Origin: Loripinus fragilis
Lineage: Eukaryota; Mollusca; Bivalvia; Lucinida; Lucinidae
Assembly: GCA_964019695.1 (NCBI GenBank)
Contig: OZ026515.1
Span: forward strand, 139,435,549 to 139,499,548
Length of the DNA stretch: 64,000 bases
Reading direction: 5' to 3'
The notes below the pieces were generated by a model. It made no database searches. It saw only the letters and a list, made by a program, of their open reading frames with translations, and was not told the DNA's origin. A program made the position numbers and the translations under genes. This document shows positions 32,401 through 44,302 of the stretch, piece by piece; position 1 is the stretch's first letter, and each line of letters starts with the position of its first letter.

Positions 32401-35400
32401 TTGGACCATTTCATTTATTGTATTGTCTTGTTCAACTGTAAAACTATCTTTTCTATTTGTGGCTCTATATTTAGCATTATATGCACAGCATTAGGAAATG
32501 TATCCAAAAGGTCATTGATAACATCTGTAACAACAGTCCATGGGCTTGATAATCAGAAATGAATATAATTTCTATAGTTTTGGCACCAAAAATAGTAAGT
32601 GAGTATGATCAGGAAATACCACAATCACAAACTGCAGACTATCCCGTGGCACCGCGAGGAAGAGCCACTTAACCATTACGAGACACCAGGAAGACAAATT
32701 AAGCAAAGCAATCAGCTCTCTCTTCCCCATCAAGATGATTGCAATACTAGAATGGACATAAGGTAACGTACAACAAAACATAGAACAATTACAGACTCCC
32801 ACAATGTGAGTAACAATAAACAAAAAGTCCACAACAACAGAACCACCGCCTTAGAACGGACAGTAGCCTAAGCCACCTTGGGGCTTAAATGCATTTTACT
32901 TATAAGTACACATTAAGTGTCCTGATCTTAAACTTAATGACATCTTGCAGATATATGAGCCAGACAGACTAAGAAAATGTAAAATATCCTCACGCTGCAA
33001 TCGCTTTCATGTGTTTTACTTAAACGGTAATAACAAAACTTGCTTCTCTGTAAAACTGGGAGTAGAGCTGTGTATCGGCTCTTATAAGAATATATTTAAG
33101 ATAGAAAAGCAAACTTGGTTTTCCTATTCATCAATTGAGCATAATAATTATGTTGATTAAATCTAATAAAACAGTTTGAAACCAAGTCATAGTAGTTGTT
33201 TAACTAAATGACGATAGCCACAATTATAGCTTTTAAATTATAATTAGGTACATGTAACGCACATAACACCACAGTAAGCCGTATTAATGTTAAACAGCTT
33301 CCATATGTAGCAAAGACATCCAGTTTGCAGACTATAATAATGTCAATTTATTAGATAATTTTAATGTCTTCTTTCTGTAGCTCAAACATTCAAATGTCTT
33401 ATTCTCAAATTGATATAGTAACATATGTAACAAACGGTTACAGGCTAACGCCCCGACTTACAGAGTGCAAACATTTCTTATTAAATGCACCTTGAATGAT
33501 TACATAAGATGTAATATGTCTGCAGAATTCCAAAGGGGATTAGGATGGAGCAGGCCCTTACTAAGCTTGATGTCAAAAACTATTCAATGATTTTACTTAT
33601 CACGCTAACATATGTAACACTCTCTGATCTTTAAAACTTGGTGACAACTAGCAGATCTGTAATTCTTTATCATACGAGCCAGCTTAAAATCCCTAAACAA
33701 TGTAAGATATCCAGCAGCTGCGAGTTTTTTTCACGATTTTAGCTCAAACTTTCAAACTACATTTCCTTTAATTGATATAGTAACGCATGTAACATGCTGT
33801 TTCAGACTAACGCCCTAACATAGAGAGTGCAAACATCCCTTATTTGATGCAGCTTGAGTTGTACTATAAGAAGGAATACACTTAAGCAAACTTATAAACG
33901 AACACTTTTCAAACTCATATTTTTCTGACTAAGGCATGAATAATATTGAATGATTTTTAACCTAATCATGATCATTTCAATGGACCAAAGTTAAGAGGTG
34001 TTTCGGAATAGTTTTCATTCATTTTACAATTTTTGGGCTCAAAAATGTAAAAATCAACGTTTTTGGTGGAAACAAATAATTTTGGGGCATTTTCATCAAA
34101 TTGAAGAGCAGATGTTTACTAACTGGTCCAGGAGACTTAAAAAACACCAAACATTTGAAATTTGATATACAGCAGACTTTTTACGCATCTTTAAAACATG
34201 AACAAAAATCACATTTTTTCGAGATTTCTGAAAATCGTCAGTGGCACATGTTAAAATAGCTGTATCAATTTTATTTTATCTGAACATGGTAGACAACATC
34301 CAACAGAACTCGATCAGTCTATTCTGCGGCGCTAAATCTTTCATGACTATTCCAAACTTCCAGTTTCATTGTGGAATTTCAACATTCAATTTGACAGCAT
34401 TTGTCAAAGACTTTTTACTTTTCAAAGGAAGAACAGTGATTTCTTGTAAGAATGAAGAATCGCTAAAAATGTCAATACTGTGCAGTAGATAATAAAGCAT
34501 ACAGAGCTGTTCAAAGTTTGTACCTAAAGTGCATGCTTAAAGCCAACTTTCTTAGATTAAACTGCTGATAGCGCCTGTCTTCATGTTACTAGGGGAAAGA
34601 AACGACAAGTCTGATAGTATCAAAACTTTTGATTCTTATTCATCTTAAATCATGGCAGTCAGTAACATCTTAAAACAAACAAACATGTAAACCAGTAATG
34701 TTTCTTTGGACTATTAGATATTGTTGTGAAAAGTGTCAATTTTCGATATGAGGGTACCTTTACTCTGATTTCGTCTGTGGAAGACGACCAAGTTATTTTG
34801 AAATGAAATGAATTGTATAGTCTCGGCAAAGTCTTGCATTATTTATAAAATTAAAATGTTGTATGACAGAATTTTACTTTCTAAACTAGCATAAACAATG
34901 TATTGTGTTCGTTTCTAAGTTTGCTTCAGTGTTTGTCTACAAAATTCCCTCGAGGAAATTAAAACATTTTAGGCATATCTTACGTAAAGACAATGAGCTT
35001 GCCCATTTATTACATCAAGTAACATATGTTACAGCCTCTGATATTAAAAGTTTTGCAACAAACTTGCAGATTTATGAGTCTTTATATATAAGCAAATAAA
35101 TCCCAAGCAATGAAACATATTCATCAACTGCAAATATGTTTTAACTATTTTTACTTTATTTTTAATACCAAACATTTCACCTTAAAACTGGGTAGGGGTA
35201 GGGTTGTTTAATTGCTTATTCCAGAAAAAATATTTAAGCTAGGGAAACAAACTTTAATTTTTCTGTTAGCCAATTGCATAAGCTAGTCAGACATAATTAA
35301 AAACATTTTGCAAAACACACAGAGAGATTGTGAATGTAAATGATGTTGGCCACACTTGTAAATTTTAATGGGTTATCTAATTTATGTAACGCATATGACA

Positions 35401-35674
35401 CCTTAGGAAGCCGCAATTTTGTTCAAATGGCTGTCATATGTAGTTAAGATATCCAGTATGCAGACTATATGAATGATTTTAAAAAATAAATATTTTAATG
35501 TCTTTAATTTGTAGCCCAAACTTTCAATTTACTTTTTCTTAATTTGATAAAGTAACGTATGTTACAGACTCTTACAGACTAACGCCCCAATGCATAGAGT
35601 GCAAACATATCTTAAAAGACTCGGCTTTCAATTTTCTACAAGATAGGATATGTCTGCAAAATTCCCTAGGGGGG
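29437..35674. mobile_element. 6.2-kb element with ~480-bp terminal inverted repeats
   Basis: The left end CCCCTAGGGAATTTTGCAGA at about 29437 is inverted at the right end near 35674 (TCTGCAAAATTCCCTAGGGG). The match continues inward with gaps: TTTGCACTCTGTGC, GGGGCGTTAGTCT, GTTACATATGTTAC, then a block with TGTAGTTTGCA, and AAACAACCCTACCCC at 29905 versus the inverse at 35210. That gives TIRs of about 480 bp. A second, more diverged pair of the same ends lies inside (about 30517-30960 and 33100-33552), and a further lone end near 33780-33890. Ten GTAACATATGTTAC-like palindromes are spread through it. No transposase domain was recognised; small frames in 30866-32560 are doubtful. Host flanks are the repeat described at 28998-29436. 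The class is unknown; a foldback-like or other long-TIR DNA transposon is the best inference. Confidence 0.65.
32584..32905 (-). mobile_element. 3' UTR fragment of the second Penelope-like family
   Basis: It reads AATAGTAAGTGAGTATGATC at its 3' tail and continues with ACTGCAGAC, CACCGCGAGGAAGAGCC, ATCAGCTCTCTCTTCC and ACCACCGCCTTAGAACGG. It matches 28670-28997 (opposite strand), 18491-18640 and 38884-39125. It lies inside the long-TIR element, so it inserted after that element. Confidence 0.7.
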
Positions 35675-36059
35675 AGCAAACCCATTCTCAGCCATCCGTC
35701 AAATTTGCAAACTTTTGACTGAGATATGTCCTGTTTTGACTTATATTTATGCCAATGCAAAAGCTATATTGGCTTTTTGTGGAATAAACTTTACATTTCT
35801 CCAAAACTATAATATCTAACAACTTCTCACTACAGACCATGATAACCCAGTGCCTCTAGATAAACAGGACAGTGATAAAAAAATTTACCCCGACCCCTGA
35901 CCCCTTAGTTGGGGTCAAATATTTAAGTTTCGCCATAACTCTGTCAGCTGTCAATATTTTTACTGAATTTGGCATGCAGACAGAGGTACAATAAAAATAT
36001 GAAACATACCAAACGTGATATTCGATCGAAGGCCTGTGTCCCACCCCCTGGGTGGACTT
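35675..36059. repeat. Right-flank repeat of the long-TIR element
   Basis: It contains TTTTGACTGAGATATGTCCTG near 35712, a relative of 29257-29280, and runs into CCCTTAGTTGGGGTCAAATATTT type sequence leading to the next tandem repeat. Confidence 0.4.
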
Positions 36060-36930
36060 AGGGGGTAAGTCAAAAGCTCAAAATTCATCTTTTTCAGATA
36101 ACGGTCATGTTGCATATCAAATTAAAGAAGACCATGGATACAGCAGCATGGTAGCAAATGTTTTGCCCGCAGACCCCTACCCGTCCCTACCCTCCTGACC
36201 CTGGGGTTGGGATCAATCGGTCAGAACATGGTCATGTTGTGTATCAAATTAAAGGGAATCAAGAAATGCAGCAACATGGTAGCAAATATTTTGACCGCAG
36301 ACCCCCCCCCCCCCCCCCGTCCCTTGGGATCAAAAGGTCAAACGAATCAACTTTTTCAGAACAATATCATGTTGCATATCAACTTAAAGGGAATCACGAG
36401 TACAGCAAATATTTTGCCTGGGGATGGGGTCAATTGGTCGAAATTCTATTTTTCAGAACATGGTCCTGTTGCATATCAAATTAAAGGGAATCACAAAATG
36501 CAGCAATATGGTTGCAAATATTTTGCACGCAGCTCCCTCACGACCCTAGGGGTCAAAAGGTCAAAATTAAACTTTTTTAGGACATGGTCTTGTTGCATAT
36601 TAAGATATGGTCAATTGGTCGAAATTCTATTTTCAGAACATGGTCCTGTTGCATATCAAATTAAAGGGAATCACAAAATGCAGCAATATGGTTGCAAATA
36701 TTTTGCACGCAGCTCCCTCACGACCCTAGGGGTCAAAAGGTCAAAATTAAACTTTTTTAGGACATGGTCTTGTTGCATACTAAAATAAAGGGAATCACGA
36801 ATGCAGCAACATGGTAGCAAATATTTTGCCCGCAGATCCCCCCCCCCCGCGTCCCGACCCTAGGGGCCAACGGTCAAATTTTAACTTTTTAGAACATGGT
36901 CATGTTGCTTAACAAATTAAATGGAAACGG
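36060..36930 (+). repeat. Diverged tandem repeat built on GTTGCATATCAAATTAAAGG
   Basis: The phrases CATGTTGCATATCAAATTAA, GCAGCAACATGGTAGCAAAT, ATTTTGCCCGCAGACCCC and GACCCTAGGGGTCAAAAGGT recur about six times at 120-180 base spacing. A 181-bp segment is repeated nearly exactly (36428 and 36609 starts). Poly-C tracts lie near 36302-36320 and 36838-36849. The Pro-rich reading frames here (36158-36788) are products of the repeat. Confidence 0.85.
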
Positions 36931-37599
36931 AGCATAGATCACCATGCAAGCACATATTCTCCTTACACACACCTTCAATCTGTATGTTGGATTAAAAGGT
37001 GAACAAAATCTGAATATGCTCATGTTGCATATCTAATTAGAGGTTTTTACCCACAGGCTGACACCTTAAGCTTACACCTTACACTGACTTTATGGGTACA
37101 GTGTTTTGTGCATTTGCGGTCAACTTTTTAATTTTTACCAAGCAAACTTACATGCAGATATGTTGTCTTATATGCTTTAGTGCATTATGAAAAGGCTGTA
37201 TCTATAGAACGTTCTGCTATATATATCGTCACTGATCCTAATGTGAATTTAGAGTGATGACCGCAAAATTGAAAATGACATGTTTCTGGGAAAAATTTTC
37301 AGCCACTATTTTCATGTGCTTTGAGCGATTAGAAAACTTCATAACATTAGGCCAACACTCTGCCCTGGGCCACATATAACAACCTCCAAGCAAAAAAAAA
37401 ACATCTTGGGGTAATAGGAATTATTGACCACAAAAACATAATCGCTATATTTCATGCTCTGGTCAAGATATTGGGGGATTTTCTCAGAATACGCAGGATA
37501 ACTTTACATGTACATCGGTAAGGTCTTATGCGTCTGCAGTTTGAGGTTGTCGGACACTGTATTGCAGAGTCTATTCGTTGTCTACGCTTGTTGATACAA
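36931..37599. other. Unassigned
   Basis: The first 150 bases fade out of the tandem repeat (CATGTTGCATATCTAATTAGAGG at 37021). No other feature seen. Confidence 0.35.
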
Positions 37600-37602
37600 T
37601 AA

Positions 37603-37914
37603 TGCACCAGTCATTTGTATCCACTGCTCCCCTCACCTACTGGAATGGGCGGGGATAGTGACCCTTCACTTTTCAGAGCCCTGGTGTAGGCTCCGCCCTG
37701 TGGGGACAAGCTGATGGTACACAGTGTAACAACCCAATTCTTAGCCCCACCCTACACTACAGAAAATATCACCGGACAGGTGTCCCAATGTTATAACCCC
37801 CGCACTTTCCCGGCACTGCGGGGACAATCAAAAAGTACTTGTCCTGTAACATAGCCCGGCTATTCCACCGCTATCCCCGTAGGTGGGGGGCCGTGGATAC
37901 AAATGACTGGTGCA
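37603..37914. mobile_element. Harbinger-type MITE with TAA duplication
   Basis: TGCACCAGTCATTTGTATCC at 37603 is perfectly inverted at 37895-37914, and the match continues as AC.GC.CCCC. TAA flanks both sides (37600-37602, 37915-37917), the 3-base target typical of PIF/Harbinger elements. It is 312 bp and non-coding. Confidence 0.8.
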
Positions 37915-38883
37915 TAACCTTTGCTCGTCGTTTCACATGCTTTACAGTCATGACTGTATCCTCCGATTTATGGCGTAAAGAAAGTCGTTTCCACTGTCCT
38001 TATAAATTTCACCCATACTGTCTAGGACACATTAAAATATGAGATTCTTCCATCAAACATTGACTCCTGCACCGACGATTTCCCTCTTATGTGGAATTCC
38101 CTACATGTACATGTACCTCAGCGGATATATATAGAATATGTGGAATAACCTACATGTACATGTACCTCAGCGGATATATATAGAATATGTGGAATAACCT
38201 ACATGTACATGTACCGAACAGCTGTACATAATTTGGATGCTCTATTCACTTTTTTAGAAATGGCGACCTCGAATGCCTTTATTCTCGTGAGCTCAAGATT
38301 TTGTACCATTTCACACATGCTTCTATCTTGCCAATGTATCTGACGAGATCAACTCTTTCCGCGTTCGGCTACAGTTTAGAACCAGATCAGACCGACAACA
38401 TGAACTTTGAAACATTTTGGCATTCTGGTGGTATTCTGGATTATGTTTTATAATTACTAATTTAGAGAAACAGAGCAGACTTCAAAAAAAAAATTTAAAA
38501 TTACCCAGCATGCAAATACGTTAACTAAATTAGAAGTATCCTGTTTTTAACATGGTAGACAATATTGCTTAACGTGCTTTTGTGTCAATAGTCGGTTGTG
38601 AAATTCAGCTACGGTCTTTTTGAAGTTATCATACTGCTCCACGGTATGTGAAAACATTCACAGTCATATATGTGATAATCTGTGGTGCTCATGAAATAGC
38701 ATGCACATAATTGTGGCGTCAACTATTTTTAGCATAGAATATATTTGTAAGCGCAGTTCAATATTTAAAAGCGATATCTGGTCCATCTTTCTTTAATCTA
38801 ACGGCTATTCTGTTCACGAGATGTGAGGTATAACATCGGGTAGGCGGCGATGCTGAGCGCAATTCTTAAACCTAAGAGTCCAG
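37915..38883. other. Spacer with a 49-bp tandem repeat
   Basis: CTACATGTACATGTACC starts at 38101, 38150 and 38199, so about 2.4 copies of a 49-bp unit span 38089-38215. The remaining sequence is unassigned. Confidence 0.6.
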
Positions 38884-39125
38884 AAAATACCTCACTCACA
38901 TACTGCAGACCAGCCAACCACGCCGTGAAGAAGAGACAAGGAACACTTACAGTCGCATGACAGCAAGAAGACAATTAAAATAAAGCAACCAGCTCTCTCT
39001 TCCCTAGCGGAATGAGCGCAAAACTGGAATTGATACTAAGTACTACATAGCAAAACAAGGACCAAACACAAAACTCCCACACACCATGAGAGCAACAATA
39101 AACTATAAAATCAACTGAGCTTAAT
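38884..39125 (-). mobile_element. Diverged 3' UTR fragment of the second Penelope-like family
   Basis: Ordered phrases CATACTGCAGACCAGCC, ACGCCGTGAAGAAGAG, AGCAACCAGCTCTCTCTTCC, CACCATGAGAGCAACAATAA match 32620-32830. Confidence 0.55.
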
Positions 39126-39939
39126 GTGCACGACCCGTGGTGAACGTATATCTTAGAAACAACATTTTAAAGTTAAATCAGTTTTTACTGCTCTGACTAC
39201 GCCGAGGCTGAAGAAAGCGAGAGCATTATTGGGGATATATTGCAGTTGCGGTTCACATACATTTCGCATGAGATTCGTATTAGTTTTCTTTCTTGCTGTG
39301 ACTGGTTTGGAAAGGGATAGTATTGAATATGGGAGTGAAATGATTTTAAGATATTCTAGTATAGGGTTCCAAAATATCATATTTGAGTTTAAAATCATGA
39401 TAAATGAGTAAATTTCAGCTAAAGAGACTTGTAGGGTGGGTATTTCTACAAATGAAATGAAATGCGAAACTAAGACTATACCAAAATGCCGAATAATTTC
39501 GCAGAAATGTTCCTCATAATGCTCCCTAACAAAATTTCCTTAATGATTTTGCTCCGCCAAACAAGCTGGCTGTCAGAGCTGTAGATAAGAAATGTCTTTA
39601 AATGGCATATTCTCTCGAGCCACTGGTCCCAATTCAAAATCAAATCACACGAAGGTTCATTATACAAGTTTTATTCAGAAATATAGCACAATAAGCCAAA
39701 TTTGACCCATTAGTACGTATATATCTCTACCATGCGCTCAATACGCTGATGTATCCATATACTGTATTCATGAGAAGATTATAAAATGTTGAGAAATATG
39801 CAACATATGCAGGCATCCTTTCCCTGCTGACTGCAAGCGTGCGCATCCTGTCTTCGCCATGTGTGTGTGCACATGTGTGTATCTTCTGCTACTGCTAAAT
39901 AAACCAATCCTAACTTTGCTTGTAACCAATTAGTATTAC
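39126..39939. other. Unassigned
   Basis: Small opposing frames near 39153-39411 and 39476-39667 lack motifs. No repeat pair seen. Confidence 0.3.
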
Positions 39940-40151
39940 TTAATTTGAAATTACCTGTTCACTTCTGAATTTAAATGCTTTATAAATATAAATACCTAGA
40001 TTCGTTAATAATTTTTTGCTGTTTGAATTAAATAATTCAATTAGTTTTGGAATGTTTGGTCTATTCCAATAATATCTTGGAATATAAGTTTTCCTTATAC
40101 CATCGTGTAATTTGCATTCGAAAAGGAAATGGTCATCTGGTAAAATTTCTC
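39940..40151 (-). pseudogene. LINE C-terminal fragment
   Basis: On the minus strand a frame of about 70 codons without ATG ends at TAA 39940-39942. It reads LPDDHFLFECKLH, IRKTYIPRYYWNRPNIPKL, then TNLGIYIYKAFKFR. It parallels the C-terminus of the LINE at 20.2-21.9 kb (EDKYHFVIICPAY, LRQQYINPFYYRHPSVYKF, LKKLGKYVLESFTQR), so it is a relative cut at its 5' side just before the HF..C knuckle. Confidence 0.7.
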
Positions 40152-40684
40152 AATCGGTTCTGATCAGCTGAACAAAATGACTACCAGAGTTAAAACAAGA
40201 ACACCACTTTACACAACATCAGATTCTCAGCTATTTTTCAAGATTCAAAAATAATTATATTATACCAGTTTCAAGGATAAGTATGAAAAATTTCATAAAA
40301 ATACATGTATGACATGCCGTTCAAGAGCGTTTTCACTAAAATACCTCGACCGGTCAAAATGATCCTTGACAAAGCGTCGTCATCGTTTTGCACCCCAGTA
40401 TCTGAACAATGTTAAAATGAATAAGCAATAAGTATGCCAACGGATAGCAGCGGAAACTACTGGTGGCTTAAATGCGTTATGGCGTCAAATCTTTGCTCTG
40501 AATTCGGCTGGGTTTCTTTTAAAACACAAACGTGTTAAGCCTGAATAGAGAATTTCTTATGCAAAACATTATTACAAAGAATCAAACTATCAATGAAAAT
40601 GGTTCGCAGAGAGTTAGAACTAAAGAATTCCTCAAGTTGAGCCACGGTGGGGCCAGCTGAAAACAAGCATAAGGGGCCAGCTTC
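40152..40684. other. Unassigned left flank of the macro-tandem array
   Basis: No feature supported. The array begins at 40685 (GATTTGATATGCCA). Confidence 0.35.
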
Positions 40685-40721
40685 GATTTGATATGCCAAA
40701 TGACCATGTTATTTAAGTAAG

Positions 40722-40784
40722 TACTTACTTACTTACTTACTCACTCACTCACTCACTCACTCACTCACTCACGCACTCACTCAC

Positions 40785-40818
<34 letters not shown>
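40722..40818. repeat. CTTA/CTCA microsatellite of unit A
   Basis: CTTA repeats enclose a block of CTCA repeats. The counterparts at about 48914-48972 (unit B) and 56752-56820 (unit C) start with CTCA and end with CTTA and differ in length. Confidence 0.9.
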
Positions 40819-40829
40819 AATAAATGTTT

Positions 40830-41500
40830 GACCCCTGGGCACCCCAGCCCCAAAGTTCCACTCCTGGGGCATGACCCATGCGACAGAATAAAAATCCCGT
40901 CTGATTTTTTTTGTATCTTTCGTTTGTGAGAACACACACAAAGTTGGTATAAAAATCTTTGAAATCGACTTTGTAATTGAAATTAAATTATATTTGACCT
41001 TTTGACCCTCCCCAGGGCCCCAGGAAGTGGGCCCATTTTTTTGCCGTTGCACGCCCCATGCATGTGAGTAACTCACACACCAAATTTGGTTGAATTTGGT
41101 CCAATGGTTTAGGAGGAGATAGCTTTACGGATAGACCGCCGGATTTAATTTAATTTTGGACCCCTACGTACCCCCAAGTCCCACCCCTAGGGCATGACCC
41201 AGGTGACAGAATAAAAATTCCGTCTGATATGTTTTGTATCTTTAATTTTTGAGAACACACACAAATTTTTGTATAAAAAATCTTTCAAATTGACTTTGTA
41301 ATTGAAATTAAATGATATATGACCTTTTGACCTCTCCCCAGGGCCCCAGGAGGCGGGGCAAAACAAATTGCCCTGTTGAACGCCCCATTCATGTGAGTAT
41401 CTCTCACGCCAAATTTGGCCCAATGGTTTAAGAAGAGATAGCATAACGGACGGACGGACAGAGGGACGGGCGGACGGCGGCGATAACAATATCCCCATCG
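40830..41500. repeat. Two ~323-bp direct sub-repeats ending in a GACGGACGG tract
   Basis: GGGGCATGACCCA, GAGAACACACACAAA, TTTGACC..CCCCAGGGCCCCAGGA, CATGTGAGTA.CTCAC and CAATGGTTTA occur twice (GGCATGACCC at 40868 and 41191). A third, more diverged piece closes the unit at 47205-47434. The unit junctions fall inside this repeat family, which suggests unequal exchange between its copies. All minus-strand frames through here are shadows. Confidence 0.8.
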
Positions 41501-42922
41501 CTTGTTTTTTAAAAAAAGCGTAGGGATAATAATGTATACTGACGTCAACTAAAAACACCTCATTCATTATCACTGATTTCTCAGCGATGATATACAAAAT
41601 GAACAGCCACATACTGCTTCTTTATGTAGAGGTTGGGCGATTTTGGAAAATAACTTTAATTTTATATACAGGTGACGCGTTATTCAGATGACGCCATACA
41701 GGCTCAACGTACACATGACGGCATTATGCATCAATCGCTTATGATTTCAATTTAAATGCGCACCCGGTTTGTGCCGTTAATGTTTTGCTAAACAATCAAC
41801 AAATTTGGATCATTTTTTTCAAACAGTTTTCTTGCGAGTAATAACTTTATGAAATTATGACGTCATATTAAAGACAAAATGCAAGGTCCGTTTACGAAAC
41901 TTGCCAACAATCTCGTTTTGCTTTAAGTAATGAAAAAATGATGAGGGGGTACATGAGGTAACGTACACAGAATATATCTACATAAAATTACGTTATTTAA
42001 GATTAGCTGTAACACCCAATGGCCAGTCGTTTGTCTACGTTAATGTCCTCCAAAACGGCCGTCTGGAACATTTGCCAGATTGCGTTTCCTTAGCAATCCT
42101 CACTGGTTAAAGACTAAAGACTTTGCAAATGATTCGTAAAAATATGTTCACCCTCTTTGCAAAGTCATGACGTTTAAGGTTTACTGAAACGCATGGCGAA
42201 AATGTGGGTGGGGTAAGTTGTTTCGTTCAGTAGACGCATACAAACATTGTCTGACCATTATAAACGCATTTTTGGTAAAATAGAGACTGTTTTACAATGG
42301 TAAAACACGTTTTTCTTGCCAACGGATTGTGTCTGGAAACAAAGCAAATGTGGCTTAAATCTTGTGTCGCACGAAACTGGTGACCCCTGTCTCTAACCGA
42401 GGTCGTTTTTTTAGTTTCAACTATTCTTTTAGAAATTTTGTTTTCATGAGATACGCTTTACTGATAAGATGTTATAATGCACTAAAATTCATAACTTTAG
42501 TCTGATCAGTCTAAGAGATATTCACGTTTACTTTTAGATGAGGCGTTTTTTTCTTGACGTCAGTATACTTGAAACGTTCACAAATATGTCAAGCTTACTG
42601 CAAGAGTGAACCCAGTTTTGTTCTTGCAAACAAAGTTGCTTTAAAAATATTCTGTGGGAACATGGGCGTAGCCAGGGCGCTATACGCCTCCCAAAATTCC
42701 TTTGGGGCATAAAAACAGTTTTGTTAAAAAAATGAGCTCATGATTGCCGCAAACCCAGTGAGTATATACAGTGCATCATTGTATAAAGCCTAAAATCGCC
42801 GTCCGATGGTCGGGGTTTTGTAATTTTGGCATCAATTGAATGTTGAGATGTTCCCTTAAATTTAATTCGAAGTTAGTTATCCGCTATCAGCAGTTGGCTT
42901 TGTGGGTAAAAATGTCTATTAA

Positions 42923-43291
42923 AGCTGCATAGTCTGCAACTTTTGATCTTCTAATTGTAGAAAAAAATGTTTCTTTTTTCAAGATCACAGTAAAAATACT
43001 CAAATTCAGGTAAACATTTTACCATTTTCACACATTTAAACAAATTATCACTATCAAAACTACAGCATTTATGTTAAAAATCAACTGTCTAGAATTATTG
43101 GAGGGACGTAAATAATTACCAAAAAGAGAAAAAAAACACCTGTTTTTATAAGATAATTCACTTTCCCATGCAGTTTTCAGATGTACAGAACATATTTATT
43201 GTGAAAACATAACTTTATCCTATTTTTACGAATGATTTAAAAAAAACTTTTTTTTTTTCGAAAAATGTTCATAGTTACAGACTTAGCCTCT
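42923..43291. mobile_element. TTAA-flanked MITE, copy in unit A
   Basis: TTAA at 42919-42922 and 43292-43295. The ends AGCTGCATAGTCTGCAAC and GTTACAGACTTAGCCTCT match the 13583-13949 copy in reverse orientation. Confidence 0.75.
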
Positions 43292-43338
43292 TTAAGGGGT
43301 AAGAAGTATAAACTATTATAGCAGCAAACACTTTGACC

Positions 43339-43340
<2 letters not shown>

Positions 43341-43405
<65 letters not shown>
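43341..43405. repeat. (AC)n microsatellite
   Basis: About 65 bases here, against about 31 in unit B (51512-51542). Confidence 0.95.
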
Positions 43406-43408
<3 letters not shown>

Positions 43409-44302
43409 CTGCTTTCTGGGTCAGATTGAAGCCAGATATTGAAATTATACAGATAAGTTTATTTTTTATCTAACTAACCACTGAAAGCTAGTTGATAGGC
43501 TTTTAGCTTCGATCGATAAGATACCCAAGATGAACTTAGGGGATGGAGAAATGGGACTTTTGTTTAGTGATTTATAAATTTCTCTCAAATAACCCTACGC
43601 CGGGGATATAAATTGGACAAATTTGCCTTGTTTGACTTCTGTTTTGCCAGGCGACACATCCTATTCTCAGAATTCTAGTTAAATGTTTACGCACATGTTT
43701 GTATTTTATATTCTTGTACATGTATTCCACTTAAATAACCAAATACTCGTCGAAATGATATTTTGGGCAGTTATGTTGGCTTATTTCCAATTATCGTGTG
43801 GTCTCTAAGAGACGTGTACATGTATACAGAGGCGGGTGACGTTATAGCTATATGTATAATTAAACTAAATACTATCAATGAAGCTACTTAATCATGTGGC
43901 TATATTTGGAGAAATGCCTATGAGCGCGAAAATATTAACCTCCAGATGAACCATTTCTTAACTCTTTGAATGTGGGGGGTTTTGTCGTTTGTTGATTTGT
44001 TTTTCAAACTCAACTTATGTAGGCTAGTATCAGTGTCAAACAGTTTTGCATCCAGGTCATCCGGGACATATTGGTTGTTCTGATTTTGGCCCACCATGCT
44101 TGCAAAGGTTATCATCAAAATATACAAAGTCAATAAATGCTGCTTAGGAAAACGCACCATTCTTCCGCATCCGTTTTACAACATCTCAATTTCCACATTC
44201 GGAACTCTCATGAACATTACGGTATTAAACGTTTCTAGCACACCAGTTCGGGATTTTCATTGTTTTTACACATGTGAGATTATGAGAATTATCATGAGTG
44301 GA

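Noticed and set aside
36158..36788. Pro-rich plus-strand frames of 108 and 193 codons
   Set aside because: They follow the tandem repeat and poly-C tracts; the two copies inside the longer frame arise from an exact 181-bp DNA duplication.
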